NCBI GenBank assembly: GCA_013339765.2
Contig: CM023454.1
Span: 134,433,399-134,497,398 of the forward strand
DNA: 64,000 bases
From: Haemaphysalis longicornis
Lineage: Eukaryota; Arthropoda; Arachnida; Ixodida; Ixodidae
Reading direction: 5' to 3'
Position numbers and translations under genes: made by a program. Under the pieces are notes generated by a model. It ran no database searches. It saw only the letters and a list, made by a program, of their open reading frames with translations, and was not told the origin of the DNA. This document shows, piece after piece, positions 44,215-55,019 of the stretch; the stretch's first letter is position 1, and every line of letters starts with the position of its first letter.

Positions 44215-44948
44215 AGAAAACTTCGAGTGGTCGCTGCTAATAATGCTAGAGTGCTGCGCATGTTTTGTTACGTTGCTGATTTCTTAATGTTTTATAGCTT
44301 TTACCCTCTGAGTGCCCGGAACAGGTGGCTGAAGACATTTTAACAAATTTTAAGACATGCTCAGATTCTCGCAATTTTACCTTTGAACTGGCTGAGAACA
44401 AAACCCTAAGATTTTCAGTTTTAATACTAACATTTAAATACGACAGCCACGTTTGCTGGATTTACTCTCATAGAACTAAGAAGGCGTTGCTTCCGTTCGA
44501 GTCAAGCCACCCGAAATTAGTAAAAAGAGGCATAGCCACACTACATTTCCGCAGTGCGTTAGAAAAAAGCTGCGTCCACGCAATGAAGTTAAGCCTTGTA
44601 CGTCAGGCTCAAAGTCTAATTGCAGCGGGTTTCCCGCCTACAGTGCCGACCGCTACCGCTGAGGCCCTCCACGTAAGGCCTAAAAGGCAAATTCCAAGGT
44701 CACAGGCGCCAGATGAAAACAAGAAAAAAGGAAAGGTTGTGGTAATGCCATGTTTACATAAGGTGTAGCACAACAAAACGGAAATTGCATCGCGGCACGG
44801 GGTTCAAGTGGTCTTTTCCGCGCCGTGAAAACTCTCCAGACTATGCGCGCGGATAGGAAATATGGGAAAAAAGAAACGCGCGTGTAAAACAAACCATGCA
44901 CGAAATTCGTTAAGTGTCAGCACAGTCTATTTCTATAAAATTCCGCTG
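44215..44948 (+). pseudogene. Penelope RT C-terminus and linker
   Basis: Begins near the catalytic block, which reads YVADFL (44269-44280) instead of YVDDFL, so one of the two essential Asp is lost. Then come AEDIL, SRNFTFELAENKTLRF, SHVCWIYSHRTKKALLPF, SSHPKLVKRGIATL and FPP, the thumb-like and linker blocks typical of Penelope RT. A stop follows VMPCLHKV at 44766, but the frame resumes with ASRHGVQVVFSAP, stop, KLSRLCARI. The last codons before the CR1 insertion read IPLR and are continued after it by CGKVYIG at 49580, proving one gene split by an insertion. Confidence 0.85.
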
Positions 44949-44951
44949 AGG
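44947..44951 (+). repeat. Candidate CR1 target-site duplication (TGAGG), left
   Basis: TGAGG before the LINE. TGAGG is found again at 49575-49579 after its ATG tail. The overlap with the ATG repeat makes the exact length (4-5 bp) uncertain. Confidence 0.6.
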
Positions 44952-44954
44952 TAA

Positions 44955-45653
44955 AATTCCCTTGAGTTTATTGCAGGCACCATATCACGCCTTGAAATTT
45001 CGCAAAACACTGTTTTGTCTGAGCTAGCCATAATTCGTGCCGCGCAGTCCTCCATCGAAAACCAGGTTGGTCGCCTATTCACCCGCGTTGACGAACTTGA
45101 AAAAATAGTCGAAGCTATTAAACCACGTCCCCCGATATCTGACCCGAGTAGCAAACCTGAAATAATTAGACTCTCTTCACAATTAAATAACCTCGCGCAA
45201 AAATGCGACGACTCGGAAAATCGCCTTCGCAGGGAGAACCTACTCTTTTTCGGTATTGAAGATGTACGCGACGAAACTTGGGAAATATCGGAATCGCGGG
45301 TTATTTCTCTCTGTGCACAGAAACTTGACATTCCTATTACAAAAGAGGACATCGAACGAGCACACAGGCTCGGGCGTTTTCAGGATGGTAAGAACCGCCC
45401 AATCATTGTTAAGCTTGCGCGGTTTAAAGTTAAAGGTAGTATTCTGTCCGCCGGGGCAAAACTTAAAGGTTCACAAATTTCTATCCGTGAGGATTTTTCT
45501 TCGGGCGTACGGCTTGCAAGGAAAAAGTTGTACGCGTATGCAAAACAAAGCGATTTCTCCAGTTTTAAGATGAGATTCGATAAGCTACAGATGAACGGAA
45601 AGCAGTTTTGTTACGATGCACAATCAGATTCAGTCTTGGAAGTTAAATCCTAG
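44955..45653 (+). pseudogene. CR1-like ORF1 (coiled coil, RRM-like), truncated
   Basis: Open from the truncation point to the stop at 45651-45653 with no internal stop but no native start; a TTG at 45015 is not convincing. N-terminal residues (ISRLEIS, IENQVGRLFTRVDELEKIVE) form a heptad-like coiled coil, as in trimeric L1-type ORF1 proteins. The middle has RRENLLFFGI and ERAHRLGR, then RPIIVKLARF and AKLKGSQISIREDF and ARKKLYAYAK, the RRM plus C-terminal domain pattern of L1-type (transposase-22-like) ORF1. It would act as nucleic-acid chaperone and RNP component. Lacks its start because of 5' truncation. Confidence 0.8.
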
Positions 45654-45749
45654 CCATCACAGCAGGCCTGCCCGACCCAACTTTCCCTTCCCCAGCAGCC
45701 GCTATTAACCCCAATTCATGCATCACCCAAACACACATTATCAGTCATT

Positions 45750-48509
45750 ATGGCTAACGTTCGCAGCTACATGCCGAAAAAAGACACCGTGGTATCCATT
45801 CTCGATGACAACAACACAGACATGGCCATCTTCACTGAGTCTTGGTTATCTTCTGACATCAACGACGCTGAGCTACTGCAAGCCAACTCCCCCTACATTG
45901 CTTTCCGACGCGACAGGAATGGACGAAAGGGTGGTGGTGTCCTTGTATTCACTAAAAGCAACATTCCTTCCTACCAGCTCCCCAACAACTGTGCCCACGA
46001 AATCCTTTGTGTGCACTTTTCCGTGCCGTCTCGCACATACGTACTGATATCTTGTTATCGCCCGCCAGATTCCGACTCTTCCTTCACCAATGAACTTCAC
46101 TCCGTCCTCTTAGATATAACCTTTAAATTTCCCCGTGCCAGCTACATTCTTTGTGGGGATTTCAACTTTCCGGAAATAAAACTGGGTCAATCTAACAGCA
46201 TCATCGCGCCAGTCAAAAGACTTCCTTGACCTAGCACTAAACTTCAACCTTACGCAAACCGTAAATTTTCCAACCCGTGGCACCAACACTCTTGACCTGG
46301 TTTTGACTTCTCACTCCGAAAACATTGAGTCTTTATCTCCCGTAGACGGGCTGAGTGATCACAGTATTGTTCTATTTAATTTGAATATTTCCGCTCCAAT
46401 TAGACAGCGTTCAATAAAATTAATTCGAGACTACAGTAAAGCTGACACTTCTAGAATTAACAGTGAACTTAACACCTTCTTTGAATATCTAAAAGAAACT
46501 GCTTATACAAGGTCTGTAGACGAAAACTGGCGTTTGTACAAGCAAAAACTACTCAGCCTAATTAGTAATTACGTACCCCTCGTTTGCATCCGTGGTGAAA
46601 TGGGAAGGCCCTGGTACACAAATCTGTTAAAAAAACTAGCCCAAAAGAAAAAGCGCCTCTTCAAAGTGGCAAAAAAATCTGGTAATGCCCCGAAATGGAA
46701 GAACTACTTCAACTGCTTGCAAGAGTACAACCGCCTGTTGAAGCGCTCAAAGAAAAAATTCTTTCACCAGGACCTTCTTGATATCCTCCATTGTAATCCC
46801 AAAAAATTCTGGAAAATACTCACTCCCAACAGACATCAGTCGCATAACATCACCTTAACCAATCCTGATGGGTCACACGTCCCAGTCGCAAAACGCTCTG
46901 ACGTCCTAAATTCCTATTTTTCTTCCGTTTTTACGTGTGAACCTTCGACCAACATTCCTGCCTTACCAAGATTGGACTTCACTGACATGCCTGCCATTGA
47001 AGTGACTGCTGAAGGTATCATGAACCTAATAAAAAAGCTTAAAATTTCTAGCTCCCCCGGACCTGACAACATAACAGTGAAAATACTAAAAGCTACCGAC
47101 GTCATCTCCAGCCAGATCTTACAAATAATTTTTATCCAGTCCATAAGCGAGGGTACTCTGCCGAAAGACTGGAAAATAAACAAAGTAGCCCCTGTTTTCA
47201 AGTCCGGCAAGCGCTCCGACCCAACCAATTATCGCCCGATCTCACTTACATGTATTGCCTGTAAACTTTTGGAACATATCATATATTCGCACATAGCTAA
47301 CCACCTCGAAAGAAATTCTTTTTTCTTCAGCAATCAGCATGGCTTCCGTCCAGGCCTGTCATGTGAAACTCAACTTTTTGAATTCACCACAGACCTTCAC
47401 CTAAACTTAGATTCTTCATTCCAGACAGACGTCATTTACTTAGATTTTTCAAAGGCCTTTGACTGCGTGCCTCATAAACGACTAGTGTCCAAACTTTCGT
47501 CTCTCCATCTCGACCCGCTAATCCTATCATGGATCACCTGTTTCCTAACAGATCGCGTTCAGTTCACTTGTGTTGGAGATCGCTGCTCAGAAACTACCAA
47601 AGTAATATCCGGGGTTCCTCAGGGATCAGTACTCGGTCCACTTCTTTTCCTTATATTTATAAACGACCTCCCAACTGGCATTTCATCTCCAATCCGTCTT
47701 TTTGCCGATGATTGTGTAATTTACCGCCGTGTCACAACCAGCGACGACCAATCCGTCCTCCAAAAGGACTTAACCTTAATTGCCAAATGGTGCTCACGCT
47801 GGATGATGAGTCTAAATGTTAGTAAATGTAAGTTCATGCATGTGACCCGGAAGCGCTCCATAACTACATTCCCATACTGCTTAGGCACAGTTAATCTATC
47901 TGAGGTCCATAGCTACCGCTACCTCGGCGTTACCATCACTAACAAACTAAACTGGTCTAACCACATTCTAAAATTAAGAGCCGATGCCTCGAAGTCCCTG
48001 AACTACCTTAGAAGACGTTATACCTGTCCCCTCCATCGATCCGTAAAATAGCATATGAGACTTTCATCCGCACCAAACTGGAATATGCCTCCTCCATTTG
48101 GAACCCGCACCAAACGTACCTGGCTGATATACTAGAAGCTGTCCAAAACCGCGCTACCCGTTTCATCTCATCCAAATATGGCCACACTACCAGTGTCACC
48201 CACTTAAAAGCATCTGTCGGACTGCCACTCTTAGCATCAAGACGTAAAATCTCACTACTCTGCCTATTCCATAAATTGTATTATAACTTCCCTGACCTTG
48301 GTTCTACGCTTTTATTTCCACCCGTGCGCTCATCACATCGCCTCTTCAATTCTATGAGCATTCAGAGACTTCACGGTTCTACCAACGCTTTCAACAAATC
48401 TTTCCTTCCCGTAGCAATAGAACAATGGAACTCCCTACCAGAATCTGTCGTTGCCGAGCATAACCCTTCGAAATTCCGTGAGTTACTAAGCTCCTATATC
48501 CTTAATTAA
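45750..48509 (+). pseudogene. CR1-like ORF2: endonuclease and RT (two frameshifts)
   Basis: ATG at 45750. Endonuclease motifs: ANVRS, TESW (catalytic Glu), ILCGDFNFPE and, after a frameshift near 46195-46225, TLDLVLTS and GLSDHSIV. The frame is then open to 48051. RT motifs: SSPGPDNITV, YRPISLTCIACKLLE, YLDFSKAFDCVPH, SGVPQGSVLGPLLF and LFADDCVIY (catalytic FADD intact), then YLGVTITNKLNW. A second frameshift near 48030-48050 separates the thumb and C-terminus (IAYETFIRTKLEYASSIWNP, LPVAIEQWNSLPESVV) ending at 48509. No RNase H, as expected for CR1. Dead through frameshifts only; catalytic residues are kept. Confidence 0.9.
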
Positions 48510-49574
48510 CCTACAATATTCTGTTTCTCGTTCTTTTTCTACGCGTAATTTTAGCGTCATTTCCAACTGCTTTTTCCTCTGGTTGCTTCTTTTCATGTCT
48601 GGAAAAATATAATTACTCCCCTGCGTCCCGATGACGGCAAGGCTCCTTCTTCAGAGGTGACACGGCTTACATTGCAACGCCGCCTTGCAACCCTTCGCCG
48701 CTGCCGGCCTTCCACGAACCCCGCCCTGCGGAACGCAGCTCGTGTGTTTACACAGACTGGGGAGTCCCTTGCGAGCCATTGCGGCTCCGTGGGGTTCGCT
48801 GTAAAGGCACTTCCTCCAGTTCGCCCCTTTTTCGAAGGTGGCAGTTCCGGCAAGGTCAGCTTTTTGGTTTGCCGCCCCGCATTGTTCGCAGACGGGGGCT
48901 GCGTTCCTTGACCTGTCTGCGGTCGTCATTCTTGCCCTGCCTTGTCCTCCCGGGAATATTTTGGGGTACTGAGCGCAAAGAGTGGGGAACTCTACTCCGA
49001 GTGCTTCGCCCATTGTTGCATGGTCCTTGGGGCAAGGGGATTAGCCGGCCCACTGACGCCAAAAGCTTGTGACCGTGTGAGAGTACTCAGGCCGGTGGGC
49101 CGGCGCCCTTCTGGCTGCTCGTTCATAGGGCATTGGCACGCGTTTCAAATGCCATACGGTTGACGCCCTCAGTCAGTTCATTGCTCTTTCTAGCTTTTTT
49201 TGTTTTTTTTTTTTTTGCGGACGAAGGAAACTTTGACTTCTTGAAATTGCTCACCTCTCTCCCCCCCCCTTCTCTCTTTTCATTTCTTTCTTCATGCCTG
49301 TTCGTCTTCCCTTTCTTTACACGAATGTATGTCGGAGTTGTTTATGTTTTATTGTCTTAATTCTTGCTATGTGTGTGCTATTGTTTTGCCCCCCCCCCCT
49401 TTTTATTCTTTTCATGCCTGTAGGTCTACACTTTCTTTACACGAATGTATGTCGGAATTCTTCCTGTATTACTGTCTGTATTCTTGCTATGTGTGTACTA
49501 TTATTTCACCCCCCCCCCTTATGTAATACCCCGCAAGGGGCCTTTAAGGGTACAATAAATGATGATGATGATGA
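48510..49574 (+). other. CR1-like LINE 3' UTR
   Basis: Contains a GC-rich block (about 48620-49165) unlike the AT-rich LINE, a T-run (49194-49216), a 120-bp direct duplication (ACGAATGTATGTCGGA at 49321 and 49441, each followed by a poly(C) run), the CCCCGCAAGGGG hairpin and the ATG tail. Minus-strand open frames in the GC-rich block have no recognisable domain. Confidence 0.7.
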
Positions 49575-49576
49575 TG

Positions 49577-49890
49577 AGGTGTGGGAAGGTTTACATCGGC
49601 CAAACCAGCCAATGTGTCAATGAGCGGCTGAAGGAGCAATGCGCGTTAGTTACTTCTCAAGGAGATAGACACCTTGCATTTCACTGTCGATAGTGAAAGT
49701 GCGTGCCAATTTTTGACAGTGTAACGATCCTTGGAAAAGCCAGGACTAAGAACGAGGGGGAAATTCTTGAGGCATTCTTCATAAGGCAGCAGCAAGAAGG
49801 CAACTGCATCAGCGCACAGTCTATCACCCTCAGCGATAAAGAAATCGGCTTCCTTCAAACTTCAGTGGTATTGATACGAAAGTGGGTGTA
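49577..49890 (+). pseudogene. Penelope GIY-YIG endonuclease, distal part
   Basis: The frame starts exactly at the CR1 junction: RCGKVYIGQTSQCVNERLKE is the GIY-YIG motif region (VYIG) and its Arg-containing helix. After a stop near 49690, in another frame, come FDSVTILGKA, TKNEGEILEAFFIRQQQE and CISAQSITLSDKE, the C-terminal half with the catalytic Glu region. This nuclease makes the target nick for Penelope insertion. Inactive through the stop, frameshift and LINE insertion. Confidence 0.85.
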
Positions 49891-50078
49891 GTTATAAGTA
49901 ACAATAGCATTTCATTCATGTCACGCGTACGTGTTGGCGCATGCGTTGACTTGGTTCTTAACAGACTATGTCGGTTTCTTCAAATAAATTTCAGTTTGTA
50001 GTCTGGCACTGTGGTGTCTCCTCTCTCCTCGTGTTTTGCGTCCTTCGTTCACTGGTTTCTGTTACCTTATTAAAAAAA

Positions 50079-52253
50079 AACCAACGAAAGTATTGGGGAA
50101 ACATCCCCACCGTTAGCGTAGTGGTTATTGCAGCAGACCAGTATTCTTGAGGTCGTGGGTTCGGATCCGACCCGGCGAGCATTTTTCCACCACTTCCTTT
50201 CTGACTCAAAACATTTATCTCTTTCTGTGACCTACCACAACCTCCCCTTTTTCTTTCCGAGGTTTTTCTGACTGCCAACCATTATTTCTGTATTATTTCA
50301 CCGAGCCCCTCAATTCCAATTTTCTGATTCGCTACATGCTTACCGAGGACCTCTGTTGTGGAAGTCTTGGTGTAAAAGGTAGCTTAAGAGCGTTCAAAGC
50401 AGCTCGAGCACCTGGACGTGTCGTAGACATTTGACTCACGACCCGTGGGTGAAAAAAGGACCCATTCACGCCAAGTAGTCCGAGTGGTGCTGGCTACCAA
50501 CCCCAAGTGCAGGAAACAAGAAATACCTCAACATAAATACCCGAGAAAGTGGTGGGGAAACAGCCCCGCCGGGATCGTAGTGGTTATCACATCAGACGGG
50601 TATTCGGAAGGTCGTGGGGTCAAATCCCACCCGTGGGCATTTTTCAACCCCTTTCTTTCTGACTCAAAACATTCATTATATGTTCCTAAGACCTACCACA
50701 ACCACCCTTTGCTTTCTGAGCTTTTCTTGACTGCAACCTTTCTGTCTAATTTCACCGAGCCCAATATTTCCCATTTTATGATTCGCTACATGCTTATCGA
50801 GGGCCTGTGTTCCTGCAGTCTTGGTGTCAAAGGTAGCTTAAGAAGGTTCAAAGCAGGTCGACCACTCTCGACATGCCGTACACAATCGAGTCATGGCCTG
50901 CGGGTAAAAAGAAGTTCCACTTCACCCCGAGTAGTCCGAGTGGTGCTCGCTACAATACCCAAGAGCATAAAAGAAGAAATACAACATAAAAACCCAAGAA
51001 AGTGGTGGGGGAACTGCCCCACCAGTAGCGCTGTAGTTATTGCACCAGAGGTGTATCCTGGAGGTCGTGGCGTCGGATCCCACCCGGTGGGAATTATTTC
51101 CTCACTTTTTTTCTGACTGAAAAAATTCTTTATATGTGTCTGTGACCTACCAGAACCTTCCTTTTGCTTTCCGAGGTTTCCTTGACTTCAACCCTTATTT
51201 TCTGTCTTATTTCACCGAGCCAATCAATTCCCCTTTTATGATTCGGTACACGCTTAGCGAGCGCCTCTGTTCTGTTAAACTTGGTGCCAAGGGTACCTTA
51301 ACAGGGTTCAAAGCTGGTCGACCACTTTCGACATGACGTAGCCAACCGAGTCACGGCCCGGGGCTAAAAAGAAGTTCCACTTCACCCAGTGTAGATCGCG
51401 TGGTGCTTGCTACCACCCCAAGTGCAGGAAACAATAAATATCGCAAATAAATACCCGAAAGAGGTGAGCAAACAGCCCCGCCGGTAGCGTAGTGGTTATC
51501 ACACCAGACCGATACTCTGGAGGTCGTGTGGTCAAATCCCACCCGCGGGCATTTTTCAACCCCTTTTTTTCTGACTCAAAAAATTCTTTATATGTTCCTT
51601 TGACCTTCCACGACCACCCATTTGCTTTCCAAGGTTTGCTTGACTTCCGGCCCTTCATTTCTGTCTCATTTCACCAAGCTACTCAATTCCCATTTATTAA
51701 TTCACTACATGCTTAGCGAGGGCCTCTGTTCCGGCAGTCTTGGTGTTAAAGGTAGCTAAGAGGGTTCAAAGGTGGTCGACCACCCTCAACATGTCGTAGT
51801 CAATGGAGTCACGGCCTGGGGGTAAAAGAAGTTCCACTTCACCCCGAGTAATCCGAGTGGTGCTGGCCAGCACCCCCAAGTGCAGCAAACACAAAATACC
51901 TCAACCTAAATACTCGAGAAAGTGGTGTAGAAACAGCCTGCCGGAGCGTAGTGGTTTTCCCACCATAGCGTTATTCTGGAGGTCGTGGGGCCCGATCCCA
52001 CCCGGCGGGCATTTTTGAACCACTTTCTTTCTGACTCAAAAACTTCTTTATCAGATTCTATGACCTACCACAACCTCCCCTTTGCTTTCCGTGGTTTTTC
52101 TGAAGGCCAACCCCAATTTTCTGTCTTATTTCACCCAGCCCCTTATTTCCCATTTTGTGATTCACTACATGCTTATCGAGGGCCTCTATGCAGGCAGACT
52201 TGGTGCCAAGGGTAGCTTAAGAGGGTTCACAGCTGGTCGACGACTCCCGACAT
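50079..52253 (+). repeat. tRNA-like satellite, middle block
   Basis: Five monomers with A boxes near 50114, 50573, 51026, 51485 and 51944 (steps 459, 453, 459, 459). All carry the CTGGAGGTCGT variant of the anticodon-arm region. Cut at right by the Gypsy insertion in the segment GGTCGACGACTCCCGACAT. Confidence 0.93.
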
Positions 52254-52673
52254 ATTGCTGCGAACAATGCATTGGGTTTGTTTGTGTTTTCCTTTTACCG
52301 CCCTGCTGCGCCGGTCTTTGTTATCTCTGTGCCAAGGGAAGCACGTGTCACATTCTTTCTTTCTATGCCCTATGTGTTATCTGTTCTGATAGGGAGTGCA
52401 TTCCGATCTAACGTGAACAGCCCAGAATGATCTGCTTGGAGCGACAATGTTCGCAATGTGAATCGAAGGTTAGAGAACCACGCGCTCCGAAAGATAAAAT
52501 GCCTGTAGAGCAGACGCCGGGGTATTATATTCTGCGACGCTCGCCGACGCACGTCACTTTGCTGACTGCTGCTTCGCCGTCTGTGTACTTAAGAGTTATT
52601 AGGGGAACACAAGTTCGCTCCAATAAACGTGCTTTTCCTTCAAGACGACTGCCTCATGTTTGACTCCATGACA
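52254..52673 (+). repeat. 5' LTR of Gypsy
   Basis: About 420 bp, colinear with 58248-58669 and with the solo LTR at 16.9 kb. Contains the CCAATAAACG polyadenylation motif near 52619 and ends CCATGACA. The first bases (TG) appear lost compared with the 3' copy. Confidence 0.88.
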
Positions 52674-53890
52674 TCTGGCGGAGGTGCGGGGTACATGCAC
52701 CCTGAACCCTCGTCAAGTCGTCAAGCAAGCCAAACTCGTGCCGGCCGCCGACAGCAAGGCCAAAAGCAAGAGTTTGGACTACTGCTAGATGAATTGAAGG
52801 CGGAAGACGTCAAGGCCCGTAGCATGAACAACGCATCCACGATGACCAACGCATCGAGCCTACTTCTGCAGCAACCCCGGGAACCACCATCATTTCGTGG
52901 ATAACCTACAGAAGATCCTGAGGAATGGCTGGAGCATCTTGAGATAGTCCGAACGTTTAACCGATGGGATGACGACGAAACACGCAGGCAAGTGTTTTTC
53001 TACCTTGAAGACTCCGCACGGATTTTGTTCGAGAACCACGAACGTACGCTAACAACGTGTGAGTTATTCAAGGACGAGCTCACGAAAACGTTTACGACTC
53101 TAGTACGCCAGGAACGGGCCGAGACGCTGCAGGCAGACACGCACGCAGCATCCCAATGAAAGCGCTCTCGTGTTCGTAGAGGAGATGAAGTGGCTTTTTC
53201 GCCGTGCGGACCCAGAAATGACTGAAGAAAAAAAGGTTTCTGCTGCGAGGGGTTAAACACGAGCTTTTAGCGTGCCTTTTACAAAACCCCCCGAAGACTG
53301 TGTCCGAATTTTCGTATGAGGCGGCCGCGTTGGAGAAGACGCTTGAAATACGAACGAGGCAGTACGACCGCCCAATCAACGCGCTGGTTTCGGAGACGAT
53401 TGGCGCCAGCTCTATTAACTCCGACTCGCTACGTGAGACCTTCCGTGCAGTGGTGAGGGAGCAACTGCAAAAACGTTTCCCGACGACGCCACAATCCCAA
53501 GTCGCTTCCCTGTCTGACGTGATCCGCGAAGAAGTACAGCAGGCTTTGGGAACTTCTATGCCGTCCGTGCACCCCATGAGCCAGTGGCTATGAGCTACCC
53601 CGCGGCGGTTCTTCGTCCCCGCCCTGCTGCAACACGTCGTAAAGATGCCCCGTCGTCCTGCCGCCCACTGTTACCCGCCCGACCCCCCGTAGCCCGAAAC
53701 CAGACGCCGAGGAAGATGGACCAATGGCGAAATCCCGACAATCGTCCTCTGTGCTACCACTGCGGAGAGGCCGACCAGATCTACCGTCGCTGCCCATACA
53801 AGAGACTCGGACAGCGTGGTTTCTCCATCGACGCACCTCGCCCTCTCCCTGGCCCACGACCACGTGAGACCGACGATTATCTATCCTAAA
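52663..53890 (+). pseudogene. Gypsy gag, broken
   Basis: Segments in different frames: an N-terminal part from an ATG near 52669 to a stop after PPSFRG (52904); then EDPEEWLEHLEIV, FNRWDDDETRRQVFFYLEDSA and LFENHERTLTT (capsid region), with a stop near 53158; VFVEEMKWLFRRADPEM after a shift; then MSEFSYEAAALEKTLEIRTR to 53593. Near 53752-53793 a zinc knuckle CYHCGEADQIYRRC follows, in which the invariant His is Gln (codon 53776-53778), so the knuckle would not bind zinc normally. Order and motifs match tick Gypsy Gag, the particle-forming protein. Not translatable as one product. Confidence 0.85.
52676..52692 (+). promoter_or_regulatory. Primer-binding site
   Basis: TGGCGGAGGTGCGGGGT begins 2 bp after the 5' LTR; the TGG start pairs with the CCA end of a tRNA. 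The tRNA species is not determined. Confidence 0.65.
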
Positions 53891-54299
53891 CCCGCCGTGG
53901 CAAAGCCTATTTCAACCGTTCGCCGTCGCCCTACCCATACCAATCGCCGACCCGCCGTAGCAATGCTGACTTTACCCGTTAAAAGTCCCCCAGACCACGC
54001 GGGGTAAACTAAAAGCAGCAACTTCGGGAGGTGAAGTTGCCCTACGGAAAAAAAACGGAAACCCTCTACCGACGCAAGGACGCGCCAAAGACAGTGATTC
54101 ACGACATGCCCTCATCCTGACGAACCGACCTAACCCTCACGAGACTCCCGAACATGATGACAGCTACACGGCGCGACGCGTACCCGACCAGACCGAGACG
54201 TCCACTGAGAAGACGACGACAACGACGACAAACAGTGCCCGACCGTCAACACGCCCAAGCCGAGATGCGACCCCCCAAAGCCCCCGGAACTCGAGGAAG

Positions 54300-54680
54300 G
54301 CGGCATCCGACGTCAAGGTGTCCATCAATGGCTTTGATGTAGTCGCCCTCGTAGACTCGGGAGCCGACTACTCCGTAATGAGAGGAACATTTGCGTCTAA
54401 TCTGAAGAACGTTACGACCAGGTGGGATGGTCCGTTCATACGCACAGCAGGAGACCACCTCGTGACGCCAAGTGGAACGTGCACATCGCGCATCACCATA
54501 GACGGCACAACGTACCCTGCGGCATTCGTCGTTCTGCCTAACTGCTCCCGCGACGTAATTCCCGGAAGGGACTTTTTGACGGACAACGGCACTATAATTG
54601 ATCTGCAGACCAAGTCGATAACTTTTCCTCCGATCACTCCAAGACGCCGGAACCGAATCCCGAACACTGTGCAGCTGTAA
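54300..54680 (+). pseudogene. Gypsy aspartic protease
   Basis: SINGFDVVALVDSGADYSVM holds the active-site DSGA (Asp codon at 54354). About 60 residues later FVVLPNCSRDVIPGRDFLT matches the conserved second half (G-R-D-F in place of the usual ILGxDFL). One continuous stretch of about 120 residues, but separated from gag and RT by stops and frame changes. The enzyme would cleave the Gag-Pol precursor. Confidence 0.85.
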
Positions 54681-55019
54681 GGATCGCCGATGATCATGTC
54701 ACCCTGCCACCCCGCGCAAGCCTGATGATCGCAGTCTACTGGGGGAAGATGCTGCTTCTGACATCGACGCGATCGAAGACAGTGATCAACGGTTGCTTCT
54801 AGACCGTGGTGTCTCTGTCGCAAGAGGCTTTGCGTGCTTCAGGGAAAATCAATCCCACATTTTTGTTACTAACTTCACCGAGGAGTACCAGCATTTAAAC
54901 ACGGGTGCGGCAATGCATTCCTCGAAGAAACGCAAGAAGCCGGTTACGTGATCGCGGTCGCAGACGTTGAACGCACACCCGTAGAAACATCCAAGCTCCC
55001 GCAGCCCTTCGACGTGAAT

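Larger units (their letters stand above)
44952..49574 (+). mobile_element. 5'-truncated CR1-like LINE
   Basis: About 4.62 kb. Contains the C-terminal part of ORF1, a nearly complete ORF2 with endonuclease and RT but no RNase H, a long 3' UTR, the terminal hairpin CCCCGCAAGGGG (49533-49544) and an ATG trinucleotide tail (from 49559). Simple-repeat ends with a preceding short hairpin are characteristic of CR1-type elements. 5' truncated inside ORF1. The insertion site lies within the Penelope nuclease gene. ORF2 has only two frameshifts, so the insertion is younger than the Penelope or Gypsy copies around it. Confidence 0.9.
43766..50078 (+). mobile_element. Penelope-like element with inverted end copy
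   Basis: Inserted in the tRNA-like satellite. From the left: about 60 bp of unique end, an inverted copy of the element 3' end (43825-44163), RT C-terminal part and linker (44215-44948), a foreign CR1-like LINE (44952-49574), then the GIY-YIG endonuclease region and 3' UTR (49575-50078). The N-terminal RT is missing. An inverted partial copy at the 5' side is a known oddity of Penelope-like integration. Satellite sequence resumes at CCAACGAAAGTATTGGGG (50081). No exact target-site duplication could be fixed. Confidence 0.85.

Noticed and set aside
44952..45749. Complete ORF1 starting at the TTG near 45015
   Set aside because: The frame is open back to the truncation point and coiled-coil sequence extends upstream, so the true start was lost by 5' truncation.
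43825..50060. Terminal inverted repeats of a DNA transposon
   Set aside because: The inverted arms are copies of the Penelope 3' coding end and UTR, with RT and GIY-YIG between them, so they reflect Penelope-type integration.
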